Origin: an uncultured Acetatifactor sp.
GTDB lineage: Bacteria; Bacillota; Clostridia; Lachnospirales; Lachnospiraceae
Direction of reading: 5' to 3'
Assembly (NCBI GenBank): GCA_910577235.1
Contig: CAJTMX010000023.1
Coordinates: 4,840 to 68,839, forward strand
DNA: 64,000 bases
The position numbers were made by a program, and so were the translations under genes. This document shows, in pieces, positions 51,445-60,837 of the stretch (the stretch's first letter is position 1; each line of letters starts with the position of its first letter). The notes below the pieces were generated by a model. It had not been told where the DNA came from, ran no database searches, and saw only the letters and a list, made by a program, of their open reading frames with translations.

Positions 51445-53251
51445 AAAAGAAATAATTAATTTAGGGGGATTCAAAGCAATAGTTGCCAATAGTCTGTTTT
51501 CAATAAAGCTAATTTTTAGCGTTTCTCCCTTTTATGGAGTAAGTACTATTGTAGAGGCGATCCGACACAATCTTGTGAATTTTTTGGAACATACGGTTTT
51601 AGTAGCGGGAGTATTGACTGCCATAGAAAAGCATACAGGTTTTGAAGGAGTACTGAAAAGTGTAATAATATTTATTTTGATTGATATTATTGCGGATTTT
51701 ATATCAAATTGTTATGAAAAATATACGAAACCGAAATATTTACCACTAATACAGAAAAGTCTAAAGGAAAAGCTATATTGTAAGGCATATGAAATAGACT
51801 TGGCGTGCTATGACAACAGTAATTATTATAACGAATTGATTTTGTCGCTTTCAGAGTCGGAAAAAGTTATAGAACGTGCAGAAAATCTATTAAAGAAAAC
51901 TTTTGGCGGAATTACATTATTTATCTGCTATGGATCTTTCTTTGCTTTTAAGGATATATGGACGGCAGTTTTTATTATTACATCGTTTGTGATGAGAATC
52001 TATTTGCTTAACAAGGAAAACAAATTGCGTTTTAATCTTAGATTAAAAGAGAATCCGTTGCAAAGAAAGAGGGATTACATACGCAGAGTTTTTTATTTGA
52101 GTGATTACGCAAAAGAATTGCGTTTATATGGCCATGCATCGGCTGAATTACATAAATCATTTGATGAGATTAATGAGGAATTGACGAAATTATATAGGGG
52201 GGTGGGAAAAAAAGTATTTCTGGCCGATTTTTTTTCAAAACACATTTCTTCAGAGTTTTTAATCAATATAGCGTATGTTCTTTATTTGGTTATTAAGGCG
52301 ACGGTTTTCCACACGCTATCATGCAGTGATGTAGTTGTGTTGTATAATTCCGCATCGAATCTTAGACGTGGGTTGAATGATATCTCCGACATAGGACCAT
52401 ATATGGTCGAAACTAGCCTGTATATTGAAAAGATAAAGAAATTTTTTTCTTATGAATCAAAAATACACAATAAGAAAATACATGAAATACCCGACCAATT
52501 AGCGACATTGGAATTCAGAAATGTTTCATTTGGTTACGATAAGGATAAAGAGGTGCTATCAGATATTTCATTCACCATTCACTCGGATGAGAAGGTTGCA
52601 TTGGTTGGTTATAACGGCGCGGGAAAGACTACACTAATTAAGTTATTGATGCGACTATATGATCCCGGCGAGGGAATGATATTGCTTAATGGGATTGATA
52701 TAAAAGAATTTGATGTAAATGAGTATAGGAATCTTATTGGCGCCATATTCCAAGACTATAAGTTGTTTAGTATGTCGATAATTGAAAATGTTATTATGGA
52801 TGTATCTGAACTTGCGGATTTGCGTAGGACCAAGCAGGCGTTAACGCGGGCAGGCATTGGATCACGGATAGAGTCTCTTGAGCATGGATTGGATACAATA
52901 GTAACTAAGGAGTTTGATTCGGATGGAGTTGTTTTTTCAGGGGGAGAAGCCCAGAAACTGGCAACTGCAAGGGCATTTTATAAAGACGCACAATTATTAA
53001 TCATGGACGAACCATCGGCAGCCCTTGACCCTATTTCTGAATTTCAGTTAAATCAGGATTTGCATAAAGCGGCAGAGCACAAAACTGTAGTTTTTATATC
53101 GCACAGATTGTCTACCACTACAAAAGTGGACAAAATATATATGTTAGAAAAAGGGAGGATTATTGAACACGGAACACATGAAGAACTTTTGCGACTGGGT
53201 AAAAAATATTGTGAAATGTGGGAAGTTCAAGCTAAAAGCTACGTTGGTTGA
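51398..53251 (+). CDS. ABC exporter half-transporter, second of a pair
   Basis: Protein of 617 residues from the ATG at 51398, overlapping the previous gene by 47 bp; another ATG at 51428 is possible. Layout matches its partner: six membrane helices, then the ATPase with GYNGAGKTT, signature FSGGEAQKL, Walker B LLIMDEPSAALDP and H-loop ISHRLS. The two ATPase domains share runs such as KLLMRLYDP, pointing to an old duplication, but the membrane parts have diverged. Overlap and co-direction support a heterodimeric exporter. Confidence 0.9.
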   Translation: MLSIKRSLKKMKYRAEKEIINLGGFKAIVANSLFSIKLIFSVSPFYGVSTIVEAIRHNLVNFLEHTVLVAGVLTAIEKHTGFEGVLKSVIIFILIDIIADFISNCYEKYTKPKYLPLIQKSLKEKLYCKAYEIDLACYDNSNYYNELILSLSESEKVIERAENLLKKTFGGITLFICYGSFFAFKDIWTAVFIITSFVMRIYLLNKENKLRFNLRLKENPLQRKRDYIRRVFYLSDYAKELRLYGHASAELHKSFDEINEELTKLYRGVGKKVFLADFFSKHISSEFLINIAYVLYLVIKATVFHTLSCSDVVVLYNSASNLRRGLNDISDIGPYMVETSLYIEKIKKFFSYESKIHNKKIHEIPDQLATLEFRNVSFGYDKDKEVLSDISFTIHSDEKVALVGYNGAGKTTLIKLLMRLYDPGEGMILLNGIDIKEFDVNEYRNLIGAIFQDYKLFSMSIIENVIMDVSELADLRRTKQALTRAGIGSRIESLEHGLDTIVTKEFDSDGVVFSGGEAQKLATARAFYKDAQLLIMDEPSAALDPISEFQLNQDLHKAAEHKTVVFISHRLSTTTKVDKIYMLEKGRIIEHGTHEELLRLGKKYCEMWEVQAKSYVG

Positions 53252-53289
53252 ATCCAATTTGAATTTAGAGGAGCCATTAAAGAAGAAAG

Positions 53290-54276
53290 ATGAGAATTGC
53301 CAAATTAGAACCGTTCAATAAAGTATGGGTTGATTGTGATACAAATAGAACACTATCGCTTTTGATGTCAGTAGATCAAAAATATGAAGTTTTAGCGTAT
53401 GCAAATGATTATGAGTATTACACAGGGATATCAAAGATTGACGGGTACAGTTTTGAATATATAGCCAATCAAAAGCGCAAGATTATGCAACAAAGATACT
53501 GTATTAGAGAAAAGGTATATGCGGATATATCTGATGAAGAGTTTTTGGCAGAGACCAAAGAAAATCTTAGAGCTGGAAAATGTGTGATCGCTGCCGCCGA
53601 TTTATTTTATTTGGTAGAAGGCAATGTGTGCTATAAAAAGTTACATTGGGCTCATTATACATTGATTACAGAATATTGTGAAGAAAGCGATTTGTTCAAG
53701 ATATTTGATGACAGAAACAGCGAATATGTTTCATATAATATATCGAAAGAAGATCTATTATTGGCAATACATAGTTGCAATCTGTTTCCCAAAGCTTACG
53801 TCATTTGTTTGAAAGACAAGTTTGATTTTGATAATATAAGCTCATTTGATTTGGCTGAAAATGCATATTCTACAATCAGGAGTATTCAGACAGGAAAGCG
53901 GAGAAACTTTTGGAAACTGAGGGATGTAGATTATATAGAAAAGACGTATATGGATTTAGAGGCGCTTTTCATAAAAGAGATAGAGTGTAGACAGATTTGC
54001 AGTAGAAAACTCATGGATTATTTAAAAAAGCAGTTAGGAAGATCAGAAGAACCAATATTGGATAAATTAGCTGGGAAGTTTTTGTACCTTGAAAGCCAGT
54101 GGAAAAAAATACGCCAATTGCTTTATCGCCTATATATATCTGAAGACCATGATAAATATTTAATAAAAATAAATGAGAAAACACAACATTGCTTGGAAGA
54201 GGAAGAAACGGTATGGTACGAATTTGCCAGATATCTGTTAAGTGAGATTGATCCCATTATTATCAAATTACAGTGA
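53290..54276 (+). CDS. BtrH-like cysteine acyltransferase/peptidase family protein
   Basis: Protein of 328 residues. The N-terminal 160 residues resemble the BtrH_N/C39-like papain-fold domain: Cys16 in VDCDTNRTL, histidines in LHWAHYTLI (119 and 122), and aspartates in KIFDDRN (140-141) could form the catalytic triad. The C-terminal half is helical. In butirosin synthesis BtrH moves an aminoacyl group from an acyl carrier protein to an aminoglycoside. The presence of a free acyl carrier protein and two adenylating enzymes here suggests a similar transfer. It follows AGAAGAAAG, 38 bp after the ABC gene. The family call is moderately sure; catalysis is inference. Confidence 0.65.
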   Translation: MRIAKLEPFNKVWVDCDTNRTLSLLMSVDQKYEVLAYANDYEYYTGISKIDGYSFEYIANQKRKIMQQRYCIREKVYADISDEEFLAETKENLRAGKCVIAAADLFYLVEGNVCYKKLHWAHYTLITEYCEESDLFKIFDDRNSEYVSYNISKEDLLLAIHSCNLFPKAYVICLKDKFDFDNISSFDLAENAYSTIRSIQTGKRRNFWKLRDVDYIEKTYMDLEALFIKEIECRQICSRKLMDYLKKQLGRSEEPILDKLAGKFLYLESQWKKIRQLLYRLYISEDHDKYLIKINEKTQHCLEEEETVWYEFARYLLSEIDPIIIKLQ

Positions 54277-54370
54277 TATTTTCGCGGTGAGATTGAAGAC
54301 GCTAACGTATAGGGGCAAATGAAACAAATGGCAATAATAGCAAAATAACATATAAAGGAGAATGATGAAA

Positions 54371-55387
54371 ATGAAGTATCTTGTCACGGGAGGCGCGGGA
54401 TTTATAGGAAGCAATTTTATTCAGTATATGATGGATAAGTATCCAGAGGACGAGTTTATTAATTTGGATGCGCTCACTTATGCTGGGCATACAAATACGA
54501 TAGAGAGATTTAATGAGTATTGTAATTACCGATTTGTAAAAGGTGATATTACTAATCGCCAGTTTGTTATGGAATTATTTTCCAAAGAAAAGTTCGATGT
54601 TGTTGTAAATTTTGCGGCAGAAAGTCATGTGGACCGCAGTATAAATGATACGAGTGCGTTTGTTTTAACGAATGTTTTGGGTACTACAAATCTTTTGGAT
54701 GCATCAAAAAAGTATGAAGTGGAAAGATATCATCAAGTCGGAACGGATGAAGTTTATGGGGAATTACCGTTGGACAGACCCGACTTATTATTTAGCGAAA
54801 AGACACCTATTCATACCTCTAGTTCTTATTCGTCTAGTAAGGCGAGTGCTGATTTGTTTGTCCTCAGTTATTACAGAACACATGGTCTCCCTGTAACGAT
54901 TTCACGATGTTCAAATAATTATGGGCCTTATCAATATCCAGAGAAACTTATTCCGCTAATGATATGCAGGGCAATAAAAGACATTAAGCTTCCTGTGTAT
55001 GGGAATGGGTTGAATGTCAGAGATTGGATATTTGTAGAAGATCATTGCTCTGCGATAGACACTATTATACACAAGGGAAAAGTTGGCGAGGTTTACAATG
55101 TCGGCGGTCAAAGCGAACGTACTAATCTTCAGGTTGTGAACACAATACTGGAGAAACTGCATAAGTCAAAAGAATTGATTTCTTTTGTTGCTGATAGACC
55201 GGGACATGATAAGCGTTATGCGATAGACTTTTCTAAGATAAAATCAGAACTGGGTTGGGCTCCTAGTATGAGTTTTGAGGATGGAATTGCTAAAACTGTT
55301 GGATGGTATATCGATAACGAGTTATGGTTGAATGAAGTAACTGCGGGAGGATATCAGGAATATATTAGTAAGATGTATGGGATTTGA
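54371..55387 (+). CDS. rfbB: dTDP-glucose 4,6-dehydratase
   Basis: Protein of 338 residues (start options 54362, 54365 and 54371 follow AAAGGAG; the third gives the usual MKYLVTGGAGFIGSN). NAD motif GGAGFIGSN, TDEVYGEL for the active-site Thr-Asp-Glu, and SSYSSSKASAD for the catalytic YxxxK. It converts dTDP-glucose to dTDP-4-keto-6-deoxyglucose. The matching thymidylyltransferase gene lies at the far end of the cluster, so the two supply a deoxysugar precursor. RfbC and RfbD are not encoded within the window. Confidence 0.93.
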   Translation: MKYLVTGGAGFIGSNFIQYMMDKYPEDEFINLDALTYAGHTNTIERFNEYCNYRFVKGDITNRQFVMELFSKEKFDVVVNFAAESHVDRSINDTSAFVLTNVLGTTNLLDASKKYEVERYHQVGTDEVYGELPLDRPDLLFSEKTPIHTSSSYSSSKASADLFVLSYYRTHGLPVTISRCSNNYGPYQYPEKLIPLMICRAIKDIKLPVYGNGLNVRDWIFVEDHCSAIDTIIHKGKVGEVYNVGGQSERTNLQVVNTILEKLHKSKELISFVADRPGHDKRYAIDFSKIKSELGWAPSMSFEDGIAKTVGWYIDNELWLNEVTAGGYQEYISKMYGI

Positions 55388-55455
55388 ATACTGAGAAGGA
55401 TTTATGATATATGGACAAGGAGGAAATAGTTTGACGGATAAGTGTCAAATTATAT

Positions 55456-55716
55456 ATGGTTATGCAAGATATAGAGTTTAAATTAAGGAGTATGATAAAA
55501 GAAAAGATGGAGGATTTGAGTAAAGACATAGATGGTTTGAATGATTTTCATTTAATAGTTGATATAGGGTACGATTCACTTCAAATAATCAGTTTAATAG
55601 TCGATATTGAGAAGGAATTCAATATAGAATTTGATGACGATGAACTAGATATGGATTTGGTGTGTCAGTTCTCGGAACTATTAAAGATGACAAAGCAGCA
55701 ATTACAAGCGAAATAG
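55456..55716 (+). CDS. free-standing acyl carrier protein
   Basis: Protein of 86 residues with the four-helix carrier fold and the phosphopantetheine site at Ser41 in DIGYDSLQI. It is acidic toward the C terminus, as carrier proteins usually are. It would hold an acyl or aminoacyl group loaded by one of the two adenylating enzymes of the cluster and hand it to a transferase. A GGAGG lies 33 bp upstream but no good ribosome binding site sits close to the ATG; the start may instead be at 55462. A phosphopantetheinyl transferase is not encoded nearby. Confidence 0.85.
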   Translation: MVMQDIEFKLRSMIKEKMEDLSKDIDGLNDFHLIVDIGYDSLQIISLIVDIEKEFNIEFDDDELDMDLVCQFSELLKMTKQQLQAK

Positions 55717-55732
55717 AAACAAAAGGGCTAAA

Positions 55733-56974
55733 ATGAAAATCGAAAAACTTATTGAATATATAAAGAAGAATATACCATTTTATCAAAAGAACGAATACAA
55801 AGATTATAAATCTATTGAACAATTTCCTCTTATTACAAAGTATATGATAAGAGAAGATTACGGAAGTTTTGTTTCGAATGGATTGGGCGAAGATAAAGAT
55901 AAGCTGGTTGACTTATTGGAGACCAAAACATTGTCGACAAAAGGTTGGTATAATGAAATTGGTGCCGTTAAAGGTGTTTTTGTTGAAGAAACTTCTGGTA
56001 CAACAGGAGTTCCGTTTTTGTGTGCGAAATCTGAAACCGAGCGAACAAGGCTAGGCATAGTGTTGTGGAAAGAACGACAAAATCGCGATCCCCTAGTTAA
56101 TGGAGAAAATTATTTTCAATTTAGTCATATCAGAAGAAACATGATAAACCCTAATGCCTATGATTATGAATTAAATCATCTGATTGATCTATATTCTCAA
56201 ATTAAGGCAAGAAAAATAAGGTGGATACATGGTACCCCTAATGCCATAATTAATCATGTTAAGGTTTTCAAAGAAAATGGTATTCGTTTTTTTTTGCCAG
56301 AACTAAAATATATCGAATGTACGGGAACATATTTGAGTAGCGAAACTAAACACCTAATAGAAGAGTACTTTGATGTAACTGTTTTAGACTTATATGGAAG
56401 TATAGAGACTTGGCCCATCGCTCTGACTTGCAATGAAGGCAAGATGCATTTGATTGAAAAGAATGTTTACTTTGAATTGGTTGATCCAGAGGGTAATGTT
56501 ATTAATGAGAAGGGGATAATAGGGAGAGTTGTAGCAACTACTCTTGTAAATCAAGTGTTCCCGTTAATCAGATACACGATGGGGGATTATGCTATGTATG
56601 TCGATTGCGCGCCATGCAAGTGCGGTTGCAAAGGGCGAGTAATTCAGCTTGTTGAAGGACGAGACAATAACATTATAAAGGGATTGCCGCAGACTAAGTT
56701 TGGAAACAAAGAATTTGCAAGAATGGTGGCAACTGTTAAGTTAAGATTTCCGGAACTTGATTTGCGGTATATAAAAATTATTCAGAACAGCGTAACCGAT
56801 TTTGAAGTGTGGATAAATGATTTCGGAAATGTTGATGAGTTCGTTGATTCGTTAAAAGAAATAATGCAAGTTGAATTTGAAAAGATACTCTTTGTATCAG
56901 TAAAGAAAATGACGGCTACTCAAATTGATGAAAGAAAGTATGATAAGCCAAACATTTTTATTTGTAAATGCTAA
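55733..56974 (+). CDS. PaaK/CapK-type adenylate-forming enzyme
   Basis: Protein of 413 residues related to phenylacetate-CoA ligase and CapK. The phosphate loop is EETSGTTGVPF near residues 85-95, the adenine region LYGSIE near 224 (Tyr-Gly-Ser-x-Glu), and TMGDYAMY is in the place of the C-terminal-domain hinge. Cysteines in CAPCKCGCKGR near 300 may bind zinc, a feature of many PaaK relatives. It activates a carboxylic acid, probably for loading onto the acyl carrier protein encoded 16 bp upstream. The ribosome binding site is weak (AAAGGGC). Confidence 0.85.
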   Translation: MKIEKLIEYIKKNIPFYQKNEYKDYKSIEQFPLITKYMIREDYGSFVSNGLGEDKDKLVDLLETKTLSTKGWYNEIGAVKGVFVEETSGTTGVPFLCAKSETERTRLGIVLWKERQNRDPLVNGENYFQFSHIRRNMINPNAYDYELNHLIDLYSQIKARKIRWIHGTPNAIINHVKVFKENGIRFFLPELKYIECTGTYLSSETKHLIEEYFDVTVLDLYGSIETWPIALTCNEGKMHLIEKNVYFELVDPEGNVINEKGIIGRVVATTLVNQVFPLIRYTMGDYAMYVDCAPCKCGCKGRVIQLVEGRDNNIIKGLPQTKFGNKEFARMVATVKLRFPELDLRYIKIIQNSVTDFEVWINDFGNVDEFVDSLKEIMQVEFEKILFVSVKKMTATQIDERKYDKPNIFICKC

Positions 56975-56994
56975 GTAAAAAAGGATATCTGCCT

Positions 56995-58311
56995 ATGAAA
57001 ATAGTTTTTTTGGGGGCTGGAAGCACAGTCTTTGCAAAAAAGGTTCTTCTGGATTGTATGAGTGCGCTTAGTACATTCGAAGTTGAGATTGTTTTATATG
57101 ACATTAATAGCGAGAGATTAGATATAACCGGCAGAATATTACAAAAGGCAAACGAGAGACTATTTCAATCCAGGTACAAAATAGAGTTTGTCTGTAAGCC
57201 TGTTATGCTCAAGGATGCGTTGAAATCAGCAGATTTTGTTATAAATGCCATGCAAATTGGAAACTATGAGCCCTGTACCGTCAATGATTTTGAGATACCG
57301 AAAAAATACGGCTTGAGGCAAACTATTGGAGATACCGTAGGAATTGGGGGAATAATGCGTGGCTTAAGAACAATTCCTGTTGTCATGGAAATAATTAAAC
57401 AAATGGAAGAAGTTTGTCCGGATGCTCTTTTTATAAATTATGCTAATCCCATGGCTATAGTTACCGGATACATTTTGCGTTATTCAAAAATAAAATGCAT
57501 CGGGTTGTGCCATAGCGTTCAAGTTTGTACGGAAAGGCTTCTTAAAGATTTGGGGATGGAGGACAAGCTTGATGGAAGGCAAGAAGTTATTGCGGGTATT
57601 AATCATATGGCGTGGCTGTTAGAGCTCAGAGACAGCCAAGGGAATGATATGTATCCGGAAATAAAGAGGAAAGCTCGAGTAAAAAACTTGCTTAAAAAGC
57701 ATTATGACATGGTGCGATATGAATATTTAAGGTGCTTTGGATATTACTGTACGGAATCTAGTGAGCATAATGCGGAATATACCCCATATTTTATTAAGCG
57801 GAGTAAACCTGAACTGATAGATAAGTATAATATTCCTCTTGACGAATACTTATTACGATGCAAAAGGCAAATGAATAGATTTTATTCTGAAATAGAAGAA
57901 CTGGAAAAAGATGATTTGCCTTATAAGAGATCCAATGAATATGTTTCTTTTATCATAGAGGCTATAGCAAAAAAAATCCCGTTTAGTTTTGCGGGCAATG
58001 TTTTAAATAAAGGGAGTATAAGCAATCTTCCCTATGAAGCATGTGTCGAAGTGAAATGCAATATTATAGATGGAAGAATAGAGCAGGAAAGAGTAGGAGA
58101 GTTACCACTTGTTTTAGCCGCGCTGAATATGACGAATGTTAATGTGCAAATGCTAACGATACATGCTGCTTATACAAAAAAGAAAGCGGATATATATAAA
58201 GCCGCAATGTTAGATCCGCATACAGCGGCTGAACTTTCTTTAGATGAAATATTAAAAATGTGTGATGAATTGATAGTGGCGCATGGAGAATATATGTCAG
58301 CATATAGCTAA
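56995..58311 (+). CDS. glycoside hydrolase family 4 enzyme (alpha-galactosidase-like)
   Basis: Protein of 438 residues. The NAD-binding start IVFLGAGSTVF, the segment GDTVGIGGIMRGLRTIPV, and metal ligands Cys172 in LCHSV and His204 in INHMAWL identify family GH4, whose members use NAD+ and Mn2+ in an oxidation-elimination mechanism. The CHSV motif is the one associated with alpha-galactosidases of the MelA type. Finding it inside a dTDP-sugar and acyl-transfer cluster is odd; it might remove a protecting sugar or process a glycosidic intermediate. The ATG at 56995 follows AAAAGGAT; a start at 56968 would overlap the previous gene. Confidence 0.88.
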   Translation: MKIVFLGAGSTVFAKKVLLDCMSALSTFEVEIVLYDINSERLDITGRILQKANERLFQSRYKIEFVCKPVMLKDALKSADFVINAMQIGNYEPCTVNDFEIPKKYGLRQTIGDTVGIGGIMRGLRTIPVVMEIIKQMEEVCPDALFINYANPMAIVTGYILRYSKIKCIGLCHSVQVCTERLLKDLGMEDKLDGRQEVIAGINHMAWLLELRDSQGNDMYPEIKRKARVKNLLKKHYDMVRYEYLRCFGYYCTESSEHNAEYTPYFIKRSKPELIDKYNIPLDEYLLRCKRQMNRFYSEIEELEKDDLPYKRSNEYVSFIIEAIAKKIPFSFAGNVLNKGSISNLPYEACVEVKCNIIDGRIEQERVGELPLVLAALNMTNVNVQMLTIHAAYTKKKADIYKAAMLDPHTAAELSLDEILKMCDELIVAHGEYMSAYS

Positions 58312-58312
58312 T

Positions 58313-58462
58313 ATGTACAAGTTTGAGAGTGTGGAAGGATTCGATTCGAATGTTGCTAAGGGTAGCTGGTTAACTATAACATGGAATGTTTCTTCTTTTT
58401 GTGACATGATGAATACTCTGCTTATAATGCTGTGCTTAGGAGGAGAAATCTCGTTTGATTAG
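58313..58462 (+). CDS. 49-codon open frame between GH4 and kinase genes
   Basis: Frame of 49 codons starting two bases after the GH4 stop. The encoded peptide begins YKFESVEGFDSN and ends in a hydrophobic stretch with two cysteines (SSFCDMMNTLLIMLCLGG). No strong ribosome binding site. The segment TWNVSSFCDM recalls the sequence that precedes the first cluster cysteine in radical SAM proteins, so it may be a broken gene; it may equally be chance. The rest of the gap to 58533 has no gene. Confidence 0.3.
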   Translation: MYKFESVEGFDSNVAKGSWLTITWNVSSFCDMMNTLLIMLCLGGEISFD

Positions 58463-58533
58463 AAATATTTATATTAGCATCAACAAGATTTAATTGGACT
58501 GTATTACGATTTGATAAGGAGTATGCGGGTGAA

Positions 58534-59484
58534 ATGAAAAAAGTAATAGTTATTGGAACATTTGTAGCCGATATATTGTTGAAAGGATATGATTTGAGCA
58601 GAGTCCAACTAGATAATATAGCATTTCTTGGTAGTTGCGGAATTAATGTGGGAGGCAATGCGTGCAATGTGGCTATGGACCTAAGGAAGTTGGGGGTAGG
58701 AGTTCAGGTAATGGGAAGAGTGGCTGGTGATGAATTTGGTAATTATATATTAAATGAAATGAAGGGGATCGGTATAGATTGCAGTTGTATGCAATATGAT
58801 GAAACGGTTAACACGGGCGTCTCAGTTGTTTTCATTGAAAAAAATGGAGAAAAAGCTATTCTGCAATATGTGGGTGCTAATAAAGCTTTGGCTTTTGATG
58901 AGATGGGGATAGATAAAGATGTAGATGCGGCGATAATTACAGGCTTGGGTCTGATTCCGGAAATCGAGGATAGTCTTTTCGAGATCACTGAATTTTTTAC
59001 GAATAGGAAAATACCTGTCATTATTGATACTTCCGCAAATACAAGCAATTTGCTGGCAAAAATGGATAGTAAGGTATTGCGTAATATAGATTATATGATT
59101 ATTAACGAAAGAGAAGTATTAGATCTGACAAAAGCTGATTCGATAAGCTGTGCAGCCGAGATGTTAAGAAATCGTGGATGCCGTAATCTGATTGTTAAAG
59201 TAGGTGAAAGAGGAGCATATTTTTGGGGAGAGGGAAAAACCTTTCTTAAAGAAGGTATAAAAACTACTGTAGTAGATACAACGGGTGCAGGTGATGCATT
59301 TTTGTCTGGTTTCACCTATGCGTTGTTAGATGGAGCTGATGTTGAGGAATGTGTAGAGTTTGCCAATATGCTAGGGTCATGTTGCGTAGAAAAAATGGGT
59401 TCAACAAATAATATAATTAAAGAGACATATAGAAATTTTATAAGATGGTCATTGCCGAATAGAGCAACAAATACAATTAGATAA
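58534..59484 (+). CDS. PfkB-family sugar kinase
   Basis: Protein of 316 residues of the ribokinase fold. The N-terminal signature GGNACNVAMDLRKLG is near residue 45 and the C-terminal signature DTTGAGDAF is at 248-256, where Asp254 is the catalytic base. The substrate cannot be told; family members phosphorylate fructose, ribose, inosine, aminosugars or modified sugars. In this setting it could prepare a sugar phosphate precursor or phosphorylate the product for self-protection (inference). AAGGAG lies about 20 bp upstream of the ATG with GTGAA between, so initiation may be weak. Confidence 0.88.
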   Translation: MKKVIVIGTFVADILLKGYDLSRVQLDNIAFLGSCGINVGGNACNVAMDLRKLGVGVQVMGRVAGDEFGNYILNEMKGIGIDCSCMQYDETVNTGVSVVFIEKNGEKAILQYVGANKALAFDEMGIDKDVDAAIITGLGLIPEIEDSLFEITEFFTNRKIPVIIDTSANTSNLLAKMDSKVLRNIDYMIINEREVLDLTKADSISCAAEMLRNRGCRNLIVKVGERGAYFWGEGKTFLKEGIKTTVVDTTGAGDAFLSGFTYALLDGADVEECVEFANMLGSCCVEKMGSTNNIIKETYRNFIRWSLPNRATNTIR

Positions 59485-59644
59485 TTATTTAAAAGCTATT
59501 CTTGGGCGGACTCTTTTGTATGATTTGCACAACATTTAAAAAAGACGTTTTGATGCTCCGATTATAATATATGTTTGTAAAAGTTAAGCTGAATAATATG
59601 ATAAGGAAAGGGGAATGGCAGAGAAATCTGCATAGTAAGGAACG

Positions 59645-60796
59645 ATGAAAAAGATGAAAATTGCTATGTTGACACCAGATTATTATCCGATATTTTACGC
59701 TGGAGTTGGTGTTCATGTTTACAATTTGGTCAAAAATTTAAAGGCATTATATGACATGGAAATCAGCGTATTTGTATTAAGATGTGAGGTAAACATAGGG
59801 TCGGAACCGCATATTTTTGAAGCTCCCGAAGGTGTACAAGTTGTTGAATTCACTGGTGATGGTGATTTGCCGAATTCGGAACTTGATTACTTTACGTATA
59901 AGTGGACTCGAAATAATGTAATTGCATTGGAATATATGGCGACTCATTTGAAAGAATATGAGTTTGATGTTATTCATTGTCATGATTTGTTTCCCGTATG
60001 GATTATGGATTTTCTGCGTAGAAAGCTTGATATTCCTGTTGTTTCGAGCATTCATGCGCGATCGGCAGATGAATTAAAAATCGAGGATTCACTTCGTGGA
60101 TTTTTGTGCAGAAAGTCAAATGCTTGTGTAGCAGTAAGTGGTAAGCTGAAAGAAGAATTGGAGGATAGATATAAAACTACGGGAATTCGAGTGATTTATA
60201 ACGGAGTAACCGCTTGCTTGGCAAAAGCGAGATGTGAAAAAGAAAACTATCTCACTTATTGTGGAAGAATCTGTAATACTAAAGGACTGGATGTTATGTT
60301 GGAAGCATTTTCAAAAGTGCTTACCGATAATAGATATAAACGATTTTCGTTGAAAATAATGGGTGCCGGTGAATTGCTGGATCAAATGAAAAAGTATTCT
60401 GAGGAACTTAATATTTCGGGAAATGTGCAGTTTTTGGGTTATGTTCCGAATGAAGAAGCTAGAAGAATTATTTCCGGAGCCAGGATACACTTAGTGCCTA
60501 GTACATATGAACCTTTTGCTACAAGCGCATTGGAAGCGATGGAAGAGAATACTGCCGTGATAGCGTCAAGAGTTGGCGGCCTTCAGGAGATGATTCAAGA
60601 TAAAAGAACTGGTATTCTTGTTGAACCATCTAATGCAGAAGAATTGGCGTCGGCAATAAAAGTATTGTTAGATGATGAATCTTATCGTAAAGATATAGAA
60701 GAAGGAGCTAGAGAATATGTAAAGCAATTTGAGTGGTCCAATATTGCTAAGCAGATATATGAGCTATATCATGATGTAATCAATTCATTCAAATAA
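59645..60796 (+). CDS. family 4 glycosyltransferase (GT-B fold)
   Basis: Protein of 383 residues. An N-terminal acceptor domain starts IAMLTPDYYPIFYAGVGVH, and the C-terminal donor domain has the family motif EPFATSALE (Glu-x7-Glu) with a Gly-rich loop and GILVEPSNAEELASAI. GT4 enzymes retain the anomeric configuration and use nucleotide sugars. A dTDP-deoxysugar or UDP-sugar could be the donor; the acceptor is unknown. AGTAAGGAACG precedes the ATG. The 160 bp before it holds no gene. Confidence 0.9.
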   Translation: MKKMKIAMLTPDYYPIFYAGVGVHVYNLVKNLKALYDMEISVFVLRCEVNIGSEPHIFEAPEGVQVVEFTGDGDLPNSELDYFTYKWTRNNVIALEYMATHLKEYEFDVIHCHDLFPVWIMDFLRRKLDIPVVSSIHARSADELKIEDSLRGFLCRKSNACVAVSGKLKEELEDRYKTTGIRVIYNGVTACLAKARCEKENYLTYCGRICNTKGLDVMLEAFSKVLTDNRYKRFSLKIMGAGELLDQMKKYSEELNISGNVQFLGYVPNEEARRIISGARIHLVPSTYEPFATSALEAMEENTAVIASRVGGLQEMIQDKRTGILVEPSNAEELASAIKVLLDDESYRKDIEEGAREYVKQFEWSNIAKQIYELYHDVINSFK

Positions 60797-60837
60797 TAGA
60801 GGAGAATATGTTTCGCATTGACTGAACATGGAAATAT

